From: Taishania sp045629585
GTDB taxonomy: Bacteria; Bacteroidota; Bacteroidia; Flavobacteriales_D; Crocinitomicaceae
DNA: 64,000 nt
Direction of reading: 5' to 3'
Assembly: GCA_045629585.1 (NCBI GenBank)
Contig: JAZQRM010000049.1
Location: 1-64,000 of the forward strand
In this document: positions 43,471 through 52,291 of the stretch, in pieces
Layout: each line of letters begins with the position of its first letter
How positions within the stretch are numbered: the first letter of the stretch is position 1
Program-made: the position numbers and the translations under genes
Notes under the pieces: generated by a model
Databases searched by the model: none
What the model saw: only the letters and a program-made list of their open reading frames with translations
Told to the model about the DNA's origin: nothing

Positions 43471-43546
43471 GTGTACTTAGTTCCTCCTTTTGGTAATAGA
43501 TCAAGTAACTATTGGAAAGGATAGATTAGATAATAAGATTAGAAAA

Positions 43547-43576
43547 GCGAGTGTTAGATACACTCGCTTTATTTTT
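43547..43576. terminator. Second hairpin with T run
   Basis: GCGAGTG (43547-43553) pairs with CACTCGC (43561-43567), followed by a T-rich run on the plus strand and preceded by four A. It lies downstream of creD (minus strand), for which it is a plausible terminator, although the better T run faces the plus strand. Confidence 0.7.
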
Positions 43577-43599
43577 TTTAGCTTCTTTTGGTTAATGAT

Positions 43600-44925
43600 T
43601 TAAATCTTAGGTTCTTCTTTTCCTATGTTGTACCAATTTATTTTGCGAGAAAAGTACATCACAAATCCTAAAATTACAAAGACACCAATACTTCCAATTA
43701 ACAAAGCATAATCTTGGACTTGTATGATTACAAATATAAAGGTGTATAAGATTAATAGAAGTCCTCCCATGAAGGCTGATAATTTTGTGTTCTTTAAGAT
43801 CGCCTTGGTGTACAATGTGATTAGTAATATTGTACCTATTGCGGCTATCCAAAAAGATAAATTGAATATCAAATGTTCGGATAATGCTAATAATAAGCTA
43901 TAAAAAATCACTAATGCCAACCCGACCAAAATGTACTGTATTGGGTGAATGAGGACTTTATTCATTACTTCAATAAAAAAGAATGCAAGGAACGTAAAAC
44001 CAATAAATAAGATTGCGTATTTACTTGCTCTGTATGATTTTTGGTAATTATCAACTGGTAATTTTAGATCAACTCCAAATGATGAATATTCGATTGCATG
44101 AGATGAACCAATCCACGTTTGAGGGAAATTTCGATTCAAGTGAAGTACATTCCAATTAGCTTTAAATCCATTTTCAGTAACCTTATGTACATCGGGTAGA
44201 AAGGAACCGTTAAAGGAAGGGTTAGGCCAATTTGAAGTTAAGTTAATATCAGTAATTTTTCCAACTGGTGTAAAATACAGTTGTTGACTACCTTTGAGTT
44301 CCAACTCTAAATTAAAAGTGTAATTTATACTGTCAGAAGGGGAGATATCAACTTTTGCATTTATTCCTGAATTAACAATATCATTGGAGCTTACACCTGG
44401 ATTGAAGCTAACACCTTTTGAATTCCACGTCAATTCAATTTGTTTTTCTATCCCTCTAAGATCATCAATCCCAATAACGAATTCGGCTTTATCAAATAGT
44501 ATATTTTGAGGATCAATATTGTAGTCATTTATATTAAATGGATTAAATTTTCCACTTATTTTTAGTTTAGAATTGTACACAACAATTTCGAAAATACCTC
44601 GTTGTCGCTTTTCAGGTGAAATCTCACCATTTACATCAAGTATTTCAGGAAGTATATGAACATATTCCTTATATGAAATGGTTTTTATTGAACTGTCTTT
44701 TGGATTCACTTCTTTTACGTAGCGATAATAAGGGATTGAAATAAATGGACCCGATATTGTTTGCTGTTCCGCCCATTTAGAACTAACCTCTTGTATTGCC
44801 TCATCTTGACGGTACTCCCTTTCACTAATTAAACCAGTTATCATTGATTTAGGAATCAGAAGAAGTAAGGTTATTATGAAAAGAGCACCAATTTTGAAGT
44901 AGATGTTATTTTTTAAAGATTTCAT
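43600..44925 (-). CDS. creD: CreD-like inner-membrane protein
   Basis: 441 residues. One N-terminal helix (about 10-28), a long extracytoplasmic part (about 30-300) and five to six clustered helices at about 300-430. The order and blocks such as REYRQDEAIQEVSSKWAEQQ, ending in GPFISIPY, and AILFIGFTFLAFFFIEV match CreD (inner-membrane cell-envelope integrity protein). CreBC regulators are not adjacent, so the cre regulon logic of enterobacteria need not apply. Single-gene unit. Confidence 0.88.
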   Translation of the reverse strand: MKSLKNNIYFKIGALFIITLLLLIPKSMITGLISEREYRQDEAIQEVSSKWAEQQTISGPFISIPYYRYVKEVNPKDSSIKTISYKEYVHILPEILDVNGEISPEKRQRGIFEIVVYNSKLKISGKFNPFNINDYNIDPQNILFDKAEFVIGIDDLRGIEKQIELTWNSKGVSFNPGVSSNDIVNSGINAKVDISPSDSINYTFNLELELKGSQQLYFTPVGKITDINLTSNWPNPSFNGSFLPDVHKVTENGFKANWNVLHLNRNFPQTWIGSSHAIEYSSFGVDLKLPVDNYQKSYRASKYAILFIGFTFLAFFFIEVMNKVLIHPIQYILVGLALVIFYSLLLALSEHLIFNLSFWIAAIGTILLITLYTKAILKNTKLSAFMGGLLLILYTFIFVIIQVQDYALLIGSIGVFVILGFVMYFSRKINWYNIGKEEPKI

Positions 44926-44993
44926 AAAATAGTTTATTTTCCTTAACGGAGTTAAGTTACTTTTATTGTCTTGCTATACGTTAATGATTTCAA

Positions 44994-45710
44994 TCAATAG
45001 ATACCTTTAATATCAGTGTCTAATCTTTTGATTTCCATTAAAATTTGATCAATTCCTTCTGTAGCACTAGAATGAATAACAGTAATTGGATTCAGGATGT
45101 CAGCAATTTCTGCAGGTTTTAAATCTAAGTAGAGAATTGGTTTATCGACTGCGAGATAATGAACTAAACTAGCAGCTGGATACACTTGTAATGAGGTTCC
45201 AATTATAAGCATAATATCTGCCTCCTTTACCTTCGCAATAGCTATATCCATATTCGGGACAGCTTCACCAAACCAAACGATATGAGGGCGTAATTGAAAA
45301 CCTTGAGGGTCTTTATCCGCTAACGTTAAGTCATTATTCCACGGAAGTATATAGTTTGGATTCTCAGTACTCTCAACTTTTAACAACTCGCCGTGTAAAT
45401 GAATTATATTTTGTGAGCCTGCTCGTTCATGAAGATCGTCAACATTTTGAGTGATTATGACAATTTCAAACTGTTCTTCTAGGTCTACTAATTTTTGATG
45501 TGCTTTGTTAGGTGCGGTAGTTAATAACTTTTGCCTACGTTTGTTGTAAAAATCTAATACCAAGGAAGGGTTATTCTTAAATCCCTCTGGTGAAGCAACT
45601 TCAGTTTTGTCATAGCCTTCCCACAAACCATTTGCGTCTCTAAATGTTTGGATTCCACTTTCTGCACTTATTCCTGCGCCTGTCAAAACAACTATTTTCG
45701 TTTTTTTCAT
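44994..45710 (-). CDS. Sir2-type NAD-dependent protein deacylase without zinc cysteines
   Basis: 238 residues. The NAD motifs GAGISAESGI (11-20), FRDANGLW, QNVDDLHERAG (88-98) and the catalytic H106 (LHGEL) are all present. Y55 and R58 (FYNKRR) match the Tyr-x-x-Arg pair of class III sirtuins (CobB/SIRT5) that prefers succinyl or malonyl lysine. The four zinc-binding Cys are absent: the protein contains no Cys at all and the module at about 108-147 has other residues. The fold must be held differently; activity is likely but not proven. A CobB-like assignment rests on the other motifs. Confidence 0.88.
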   Translation of the reverse strand: MKKTKIVVLTGAGISAESGIQTFRDANGLWEGYDKTEVASPEGFKNNPSLVLDFYNKRRQKLLTTAPNKAHQKLVDLEEQFEIVIITQNVDDLHERAGSQNIIHLHGELLKVESTENPNYILPWNNDLTLADKDPQGFQLRPHIVWFGEAVPNMDIAIAKVKEADIMLIIGTSLQVYPAASLVHYLAVDKPILYLDLKPAEIADILNPITVIHSSATEGIDQILMEIKRLDTDIKGIY

Positions 45711-45762
45711 AGTTCAAAAAAAACAATAAAGGTAGAGATTCACAATTTATATCCGTACAAAA

Positions 45763-45782
45763 AAAGAGGCTCTTGCCCCTTT
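45763..45782 (-). terminator. Terminator of the gene at 45794
   Basis: AAAGAGGC (45763-45770) pairs with GCCCCTTT (45775-45782) with one G-U pair, and the A run before it is a T run on the minus strand. Confidence 0.7.
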
Positions 45783-45793
45783 ATATTTAAACT

Positions 45794-46378
45794 TTAATTG
45801 AGATACCTTTGCTGTAATGCCGAGCAATATTGATCATAGAGCTCACTTTGGCTTTCTGGATAAGTAATTTGAACAGTTATTAGGTATTGTATTGCATTAC
45901 CGTTTGTGTCCGTGGTGTAAACAACTTGTGTTTGGGTATATTTGATGTATGTGACGCTATTTACAACCATGCTTCCACTTACATAAAAATAGCCTGTGGT
46001 TAATTTCTTATTTGAGACTTTCAGTTTTTCTTGACTTAGTAAGAATAGTTCCTGAAAGTTACTTATTGACGCATCTAAACTTCCATATATTTTTAAATCT
46101 ACTTGACCATCCTTCGATGTTAAAGTTATTCCGTTATCTTCAAGTGACTCTGATGTCTCCATAAGATTATCAGGATATATACGTTCAAATGAAAATTTTT
46201 CGTTTGTATATACTCCGTAGCTTAATGCAGGAAGGTCTAATACTATATTATTCTTCTCTATTTTTGGATTTTCAATTTTAGTGCTGTCCACCTGTTCGAA
46301 TGAACCGACCTGTAAGGCGAATATCATCAATGCCACTGGCGTAAAAGATAAGAATTTTTTTGAGAAATAATTTTTCAT
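45794..46378 (-). CDS. Hypothetical exported protein
   Basis: 194 residues. N-terminal hydrophobic segment at about 11-26 looks like a signal peptide. The rest is predicted beta-rich (GITLTSKDGQVDLKIYG, TYIKYTQTQVVYTT, IQYLITVQITYPE) and could be a lipocalin- or DUF-like single domain, but I recognise no family. Its own terminator follows. Function unknown. Confidence 0.6.
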   Translation of the reverse strand: MKNYFSKKFLSFTPVALMIFALQVGSFEQVDSTKIENPKIEKNNIVLDLPALSYGVYTNEKFSFERIYPDNLMETSESLEDNGITLTSKDGQVDLKIYGSLDASISNFQELFLLSQEKLKVSNKKLTTGYFYVSGSMVVNSVTYIKYTQTQVVYTTDTNGNAIQYLITVQITYPESQSELYDQYCSALQQRYLN

Positions 46379-46474
46379 GATTTTAACAATTTTCTATTCT
46401 TATAAATCTAATTCATTCAGATGAATCAAAAAAACAAATAATTGTTAATCAATAAAATAGCGTGGCTGTGTGAG

Positions 46475-46924
46475 TTAAAGTACTTCTTTAATCGTTACAA
46501 TTCCATTTGGCAATTGAATAGAATCATTTTTTCTTTTATTCAGAAGTAACTGTCCAACCGGCGATTGTATGGATATACAAAGAAATGTTTCCGAATTGTA
46601 ATCAATTTTTCCGAGTGGTAAGCCTAAAAGGAAATGGAAACTATCCGTTCTCACTAAACTTCCCATTTTAATAATCTCTGAAGGCTCACTATTCATCAAT
46701 CTAGCTAAAAGTAAACACATTTTTTGCGTTTCTTGATGTTGCTTTCCCAACTTCTCCATTTCTAACTGGGTCATAGCTCGCGAAGTTTCATGCTTATCAC
46801 CAGCTGTTGACTTTGTATTGTCACTTAATTCTAAGCGTAAATCTTCTAAATCCCTTTGCAGTAATTCCAGTTTTTGCTGCAGAGTTGATGTAATATGTGA
46901 CAAAAGTTTTTCTTTCATGTGCAA
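46475..46924 (-). CDS. GreA/GreB-like protein, often mislabelled 3-oxoacyl-ACP synthase
   Basis: 149 residues. The N-terminal half (about 1-75) is a two-helix coiled coil with HETSRAMTQLEMEKLGKQ, like the RNA-polymerase secondary-channel coiled coil of GreA. The C-terminal half is an FKBP-like domain (about 80-149) with MGSLVRTDSFHF and SPVGQLLLNKRKNDSI, resembling GreA SPIGxALLGKxxGD. It probably acts on RNA polymerase, but acidic tip residues cannot be judged. The ATG could be at 46924 or 46918. Do not trust the common database label. Confidence 0.75.
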   Translation of the reverse strand: MHMKEKLLSHITSTLQQKLELLQRDLEDLRLELSDNTKSTAGDKHETSRAMTQLEMEKLGKQHQETQKMCLLLARLMNSEPSEIIKMGSLVRTDSFHFLLGLPLGKIDYNSETFLCISIQSPVGQLLLNKRKNDSIQLPNGIVTIKEVL

Positions 46925-46925
46925 T

Positions 46926-46953
46926 AAAAAAACCGAAGTGATTCACTCCGGTT
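46926..46953 (-). terminator. Terminator of the cysteine desulfurase gene
   Basis: AACCGAAGTGA (46931-46941) pairs with TCACTCCGGTT (46943-46953) with one G-U pair, followed on the minus strand by a T run (A run at 46926-46932). It overlaps the leader of the GreA-like gene. Confidence 0.75.
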
Positions 46954-46976
46954 GGTAAGTAAAACGTAAAATTACC

Positions 46977-48122
46977 TTAAACTAATATACGTTCATAAAT
47001 TTCTAATAATGCTTCGATAGCGCTATCTATTTCCTCTTTGGTTGTAAAGCGAGAGAAGGAAAAACGCACATTTGGTCTTGACATGTCAGCATTTATACCT
47101 TCTAATACATGTGAGCCTTTTGCTGCACCTGAAGTACACGCAGAACCACCAGAAGCAGCGATACCTTTTAAATCCAGTGTAAATAATAGCATTCCAGCCT
47201 TTGATGTAGCAGGTAGCTGTACATTAAGTACTGTATATAATGATTTTTCAGGATTGGTTTCGCCGTGATAATTAATATCTCCTAATTCCGATTCTAACCG
47301 CTCCATCATGTAGGCTTTTAGCGCTTGTACGTGGTTTTGATGTCCGATCACATCCTCGTATGCTAAATCCATGGCCTTTGCTAAACCAACAATACCGTAT
47401 AAATTTTCAGTTCCTCCACGGTGTCCGCGTTCTTGGCTACCTCCGTGAATCAAGTTGTCGATTTTTAAAGATTGTTTAATATATAGAAATCCAATTCCTT
47501 TTGGACCATGAAATTTGTGAGCTGCACATGTAATAAAATCGATGTCTAAATCTTGTAAATCGAATGAGTAATGCCCCATTGTTTGAACAGTATCCGAATG
47601 AAATAATGCTTCATATCTTCGACAAATAGTACTAACTTGTTTTAGCGGTAGGAGTGTCGCAATTTCATTATTAGCATGCATTAAAGAAACCAATGTTTTC
47701 TTATCCGATGACGCTAATAGTTGTTCTAAATGCTGTAAATCAACATTTCCTTTTTCATCAATGTTTACGTGAATCAATTCAACTTTTCCTTGATTTGCCC
47801 ACATTTCACAAGTATGACCAACAGCATGGTGTTCAAGGCATGTGGTGATTATACGGGTAACATTCATTTTGGAAACGGCGGACAAAATAGCCATATTATC
47901 AGCTTCAGTACCTCCAGATGTGAAAATAATCTCAGAAGGTTTGCAATTTAGATGCTTAGCAATACTACGTCGTGAATTTTCTAAAAAAGCTTTGGATGTT
48001 CTTCCAAAAGAATGAGTAGAAGAAGGATTTCCAAAAGTCTCCTGTAAAACTGGAATCATTGCTTCTATCACTTCTGGTGCCATTGGGGTAGTGGCCGCAT
48101 TATCTAAATACACAGGTTTCAT
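46977..48122 (-). CDS. Cysteine desulfurase (NifS/IscS family)
   Basis: 381 residues from the ATG at 48122. PLP-dependent enzyme that removes sulfur from cysteine for Fe-S clusters or thio-modification of tRNA. The PLP lysine is in CAAHKFHGPKG, the N-terminal YLDNAATTPM is typical, and the active-site loop SGGSACTSGAA holds the nucleophilic Cys. No IscU, SufE or iscR partner is next to it; which pathway it serves is unknown. A second ATG nine bases earlier is possible. Confidence 0.92.
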   Translation of the reverse strand: MKPVYLDNAATTPMAPEVIEAMIPVLQETFGNPSSTHSFGRTSKAFLENSRRSIAKHLNCKPSEIIFTSGGTEADNMAILSAVSKMNVTRIITTCLEHHAVGHTCEMWANQGKVELIHVNIDEKGNVDLQHLEQLLASSDKKTLVSLMHANNEIATLLPLKQVSTICRRYEALFHSDTVQTMGHYSFDLQDLDIDFITCAAHKFHGPKGIGFLYIKQSLKIDNLIHGGSQERGHRGGTENLYGIVGLAKAMDLAYEDVIGHQNHVQALKAYMMERLESELGDINYHGETNPEKSLYTVLNVQLPATSKAGMLLFTLDLKGIAASGGSACTSGAAKGSHVLEGINADMSRPNVRFSFSRFTTKEEIDSAIEALLEIYERILV

Positions 48123-48139
48123 TACTAACAAATTTTAAG

Positions 48140-48147
48140 CAAATTTA
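48140..48147 (-). promoter_or_regulatory. -7 promoter element of the cysteine desulfurase gene
   Basis: Reads TAAATTTG on the minus strand, 17 nt before the ATG at 48122. No clear -33. Confidence 0.45.
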
Positions 48148-48192
48148 ATGAATTATTGCAGTTCTTAGCTAAAAAAGAAGAATATAGAGCAT

Positions 48193-48237
48193 AAAAAAAG
48201 GAGACCGAAGCCTCCTTTTTAAGTCTTTAAAAAGACC
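48193..48237 (-). terminator. Terminator of the gyrA-TPR transcript
   Basis: AAAAAGGAG (48195-48203) pairs with CTCCTTTTT (48212-48220), with the A run giving a T run on the minus strand. A second, shorter AAGTCTTT/AAAGACCT pair sits next to it at about 48221-48237. Confidence 0.85.
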
Positions 48238-48241
48238 TAAT

Positions 48242-49462
48242 TTATTTTTGTGTAGCATCGTATCGTGCTTTGTACTCTTTTGCTTTTTCTGTATTCCCCA
48301 AATTTTGATTGATTTGGAATAAAACCATTAAAACGGAAGGGTTATTAGGTTCAACTTTTACAAATTTTTCTAATGGAGCTACAGCACGTTCAAATGTTTT
48401 TTCAGCCTTATCGATTGTAGCATCATATCTCCAATCATTCATATTCATAGCCGAAGCTTCTTTATTTAATGATTGCGCCCAAGTTACTAACATTGCACCA
48501 AGGTTATATTGCACATCTTTATAGTTTGGATCAATTTCCAATGCTTTAGCAAATGCTGCCTCGGCCTTCTCAAATTCATTTAAATCGGTGTAAATTGTTC
48601 CGATAATATAATGTAATTGTTTGTTCGAAGGATCTGCTGCAATTGCATCATTCAATGATTTCTCAGCTTCTTCTTTGTTTCCTTGAGCTAAATTAACACG
48701 AACAATCTCCAAAAGAACTTCTTTATTGTTCCCTAATTTAGCTTTTCCTTCTTGAAGAATTGCTAGGGCAGAGGTATAATCACCTAAACGAGTGTATGCA
48801 TCAGCGGATAAAGCATAAAATTCACCTGCTTTATCATTAGTAGAAACTTTTGCTAGCTCTGCATACATTTCTGCTGTTTGCTTATAATCCCCCGCGTTTG
48901 AGTAGGCGATTGCAGCGTTTGATAAAAAGGCTAACTCATCAATGTTTTTAGCTTGTAGAAGTTTATACATGGCGTAGTATAAATCACCAGCTTGTTTGAA
49001 TTCTTTGTTGTCAAAAGCTTTTCCAGCCATTGGGTCAATCATACGTAGCTTCATGTCTACAGATTCATTGATGTCCGGTTGGAATTTTTTTGATGTCTTG
49101 TATGATTCTCTAAATGCTTCGATAGAAATATCCATAGCATCCTTTCCAAAATTCTGATAAATAAAGACGGTGTCTTCAGGTTTAGCGGCTAACATTAAAG
49201 CAGCACCATATATTTCACCTTTATAGTAAAGCATTTTAGGGTCTTTTGCTGTCTCAGGGTGTAAAGCTGCCTTATCAATTGCTTCTTTTGCGCTAATCAA
49301 AGAAGCTTTAGCTTCGTCTATCTTTCCTGACATCAAAGCTGGAAGGAAACGATTTTTGTATTCAACAGCGGCATCTGTTACCGCAATTTTCTGTGCGAAA
49401 GTTGAAGTGATACTTACTATTGAAGCAACTACCAATCCTATAGAAAGTTTATTTGTATTCAT
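48242..49462 (-). CDS. Exported tetratricopeptide-repeat protein
   Basis: 406 residues from the ATG at 49462; the frame is open six codons further. Signal peptide at about 1-23 (STFAQ). TPR units run through most of the protein (for example AEMYAELAKVSTND, AYTRLGDYTSALAILQ, FEKAEAAFAKALEIDP). Protein-binding scaffold, probably periplasmic. It starts 24 nt after the gyrA stop and is likely cotranscribed with it, an unusual pairing. Confidence 0.85.
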   Translation of the reverse strand: MNTNKLSIGLVVASIVSITSTFAQKIAVTDAAVEYKNRFLPALMSGKIDEAKASLISAKEAIDKAALHPETAKDPKMLYYKGEIYGAALMLAAKPEDTVFIYQNFGKDAMDISIEAFRESYKTSKKFQPDINESVDMKLRMIDPMAGKAFDNKEFKQAGDLYYAMYKLLQAKNIDELAFLSNAAIAYSNAGDYKQTAEMYAELAKVSTNDKAGEFYALSADAYTRLGDYTSALAILQEGKAKLGNNKEVLLEIVRVNLAQGNKEEAEKSLNDAIAADPSNKQLHYIIGTIYTDLNEFEKAEAAFAKALEIDPNYKDVQYNLGAMLVTWAQSLNKEASAMNMNDWRYDATIDKAEKTFERAVAPLEKFVKVEPNNPSVLMVLFQINQNLGNTEKAKEYKARYDATQK

Positions 49463-49486
49463 TATACGTTCGTTTTTCAAAAAAAA

Positions 49487-52027
49487 TTAATCTTCTGTTG
49501 ACTCCTCTTCAATTGCTGTGCCATTTTCTTCTCCATCAAAGTTTTCATCCAACTCTTCGTCTTCTTCTTCACTTCTTGGAACACGAGCTACCGCAGCAAT
49601 TGCTGCATTTCCTTTAAGGTTAATCAATCTAACCCCTTGAGCTGCACGACCCATTGTACGAATGGTATCCATGTGCATACGGATGGTAACACCTGATTTG
49701 GTTATGATCATTAAATCCTCTTCATCAGAAACGTTATTGATAGCAAGTAAAGGACCTGTTTTATCAGTGATGGATAAAGTTTTAACTCCCTTACCACCTC
49801 TGTTTGTTACACGATAAACAGCTTCATCATCTTCAGGATCATTCAAGTAAGTACGTTTTCCGTATCCTTTCTCTGTTACAACTAAAATGGTTGAATGGAT
49901 ATCATCAACACACACCATTCCTATAACTTCATCAGAAACGGATGTCAAAGTTACCGCACGAACACCTGAAGCATTTCTTCCCATTGGTCTAACGGTTGAC
50001 TCATTAAAACGAATCGCACGTCCATTCTTAGTACCAATTAAAATCTCATTTGATCCGTTTGTTAATTTCGCTTCTAACAATTCATCTCCATCTCTAACTG
50101 TGATGGCATTAATACCATTAGAACGTGGTCTAGAGTAGGCCTCTAAAGAAGTTTTCTTAATGATTCCATTTTTCGTACACATAACGATAAAGTTATTTTC
50201 TACATAATCTTTATCTGTTAGATCTTGAACTTTAACATAAGCTTTGATCTTATCATCTTGCTCAATGTTAATCAAGTTCTGAATTGCACGTCCTTTTGAT
50301 GTTTTATTTCCTTCTGGAATTTCATAAATACGCATCCAGAAACATTTCCCTTTTTCTGTGAAGATTAAGAGGTAGTTGTGATTGGTAGCGACAAATAATG
50401 TTTCTAAGAAATCTTTATCTCTAGTGGCAGAACCTTTCGATCCCATACCACCACGATTCTGAACTTTGTATTCATTTAAACTTGTGCGTTTGATGTATCC
50501 AGCATGAGAAATTGTAACGACAACCTCTTCATCTGGAATTAAATCTTCAATTCGCATTTCCGATGCTGAATATTCAATATCTGAACGTCTATTGTCACCG
50601 TATTTATCTCTTACGTATACTAATTCATCTTTAATAATTTGCATACGACGCTCTTTTCGAGCTAAGATATCTTTTAGATCCTCGATCAAAGCCATTAAAT
50701 CTGCATATTCTGCACGTAGTTTGTCTTGTTCAAGTCCAGTTAATTGTCTTAATCTCATTTCAACAATTGCACGAGATTGAATATCAGATAACGCAAAACG
50801 TGTCATCAATCTTTCGCGTGCTTCTTCAGGACTTTTTGAACTACGAATGATTGCAATAACTTCATCAATATTATCAGAAGCAATGATTAATCCTTCTAAA
50901 ATGTGAGCGCGTTCTTCCGCTTTCTTTAATTCAAACTGTGTTCTTCTTACTACGACTTCATGACGGAATTCAACAAAATAATGAATCATTTGTCTCATAT
51001 TCAACAACTGAGGTCGACCTTCCACTAAACAGATGTTATTTACGGAGAATGAAGTTTGTAGTTGTGTGTATTTGAATAATTTATTCAATACTACATTTGG
51101 TATAGCATCACGTTTTAATTCATAAACAATTCGCATACCATTACGATCTGATTCATCTCTGATGTCAGAAATACCTTCAATCTTTTTATCGTTAACTAAT
51201 TCAGCTGTTTTTTTAATCATTTCAGCTTTATTAACTTGATAAGGAATTTCGGTAACAATAATTTGTTCACGTCCTTGATACTCTTCAATTTCGGCTTTTG
51301 CACGCATTACGACACGTCCACGGCCAGTTGTTAAAGCTTCACGAACGCCATCGTATCCATATATAATACCTCCCGTTGGGAAATCTGGTGCTTTGATAAT
51401 GGTGAATAATTCATCATCCGTAATTTCTTCATTATCTATTAAAGCGATGGTTCCATCGACAACTTCAGTAAGGTTATGAGGGGCCATGTTTGTAGCCATA
51501 CCAACGGCAATACCTGACGAACCATTAATAATTAAATTAGGGATTTTTGTCGGTAAAACGGAGGGTTCTTGTAAACTTTCATCAAAATTAGGACGGAAAT
51601 CCACGGTATCTTTATCTAAGTCATCCAGCATTTCTTCCGCTATTTTTCGAAGGCGCGCCTCCGTATAACGCATTGCTGCTGGACTATCACCATCAACTGA
51701 ACCAAAGTTACCTTGTCCGTCTACCAATGGGTAACGCAAAGACCAAATTTGGGCCATTCTAACCATTGTGTCGTAAACAGATGAGTCTCCATGCGGGTGA
51801 TATTTTCCTAGAACCTCACCAACAATTCTTGCTGATTTTTTGTGAGGTCGATTTGAAAAGACCCCTAAATCTTGCATTCCAAATAAAACACGTCTGTGAA
51901 CAGGTTTAAAACCATCACGAACGTCCGGTAATGCACGAGATACTATTACAGACATCGAGTAATCGATGTATGCAGATTTCATCTCTTGCTCAATATTTAC
52001 TTGTATTATTCTTTCTCCGTCTGCCAT
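49487..52027 (-). CDS. gyrA: DNA gyrase subunit A
   Basis: 846 residues. The breakage-reunion domain carries the catalytic Tyr 121 (AMRYTEAR). The quinolone-resistance region reads HPHGDSSVYD with Ser 82 and Asp 86 intact, the sensitive form. The C-terminal beta-pinwheel starts near 490; its GyrA box is QNRGGMG rather than QRRGGKG, and a later blade has NRGGKG. The tail is strongly acidic (about 815-846). Distinguishing it from ParC rests on overall match and the box; gyrA is favoured. An inverted repeat lies 20-38 bp upstream of the ATG. Confidence 0.93.
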   Translation of the reverse strand: MADGERIIQVNIEQEMKSAYIDYSMSVIVSRALPDVRDGFKPVHRRVLFGMQDLGVFSNRPHKKSARIVGEVLGKYHPHGDSSVYDTMVRMAQIWSLRYPLVDGQGNFGSVDGDSPAAMRYTEARLRKIAEEMLDDLDKDTVDFRPNFDESLQEPSVLPTKIPNLIINGSSGIAVGMATNMAPHNLTEVVDGTIALIDNEEITDDELFTIIKAPDFPTGGIIYGYDGVREALTTGRGRVVMRAKAEIEEYQGREQIIVTEIPYQVNKAEMIKKTAELVNDKKIEGISDIRDESDRNGMRIVYELKRDAIPNVVLNKLFKYTQLQTSFSVNNICLVEGRPQLLNMRQMIHYFVEFRHEVVVRRTQFELKKAEERAHILEGLIIASDNIDEVIAIIRSSKSPEEARERLMTRFALSDIQSRAIVEMRLRQLTGLEQDKLRAEYADLMALIEDLKDILARKERRMQIIKDELVYVRDKYGDNRRSDIEYSASEMRIEDLIPDEEVVVTISHAGYIKRTSLNEYKVQNRGGMGSKGSATRDKDFLETLFVATNHNYLLIFTEKGKCFWMRIYEIPEGNKTSKGRAIQNLINIEQDDKIKAYVKVQDLTDKDYVENNFIVMCTKNGIIKKTSLEAYSRPRSNGINAITVRDGDELLEAKLTNGSNEILIGTKNGRAIRFNESTVRPMGRNASGVRAVTLTSVSDEVIGMVCVDDIHSTILVVTEKGYGKRTYLNDPEDDEAVYRVTNRGGKGVKTLSITDKTGPLLAINNVSDEEDLMIITKSGVTIRMHMDTIRTMGRAAQGVRLINLKGNAAIAAVARVPRSEEEDEELDENFDGEENGTAIEEESTED

Positions 52028-52046
52028 GTTGTCATAGTTTTAGTTC

Positions 52047-52065
52047 TTGCACGCAATTTGTGCAA
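52047..52065. promoter_or_regulatory. Inverted repeat in the gyrA leader
   Basis: TTGCAC (52047-52052) and GTGCAA (52060-52065) are perfect reverse complements 7 nt apart, just upstream of the gyrA ATG. It may be an operator or mRNA hairpin. Confidence 0.35.
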
Positions 52066-52244
52066 AGTACAAGTGCCGAAGTTAGTTATTTCGACGGAAA
52101 AAACAATTTTTTTGAAGTGTTTCTTTTATTTGGTACGATAATTGAAAAATTCTCACTAAACTAAGAGACAATTTCACTAGCTTGTTAACAGCTATTTGTG
52201 TAAAATCATTGTGTTTTACAAAGAAATTAGCTTAAGGTATTTTT

Positions 52245-52252
52245 TAAATTTG
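52245..52252 (+). promoter_or_regulatory. -7 promoter element of clpC
   Basis: TAAATTTG matches TAnnTTTG, 39 nt before the clpC ATG. No stress operator such as CIRCE is seen. Confidence 0.5.
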
Positions 52253-52291
52253 TAAAAAGGGCAGCTTATTAGCTGTGTAAACATTAAGTAT

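Noticed and set aside
44942..44956. CTTAAC/GTTAAG inverted repeat upstream of creD as a terminator for the sirtuin gene
   Set aside because: Short stem with a 3-nt loop and no T run in the needed direction.
46475..46924. 3-oxoacyl-ACP synthase activity
   Set aside because: At 149 residues with a coiled coil and a GreA-like C-terminal domain, it lacks the thiolase fold and catalytic Cys-His-His.
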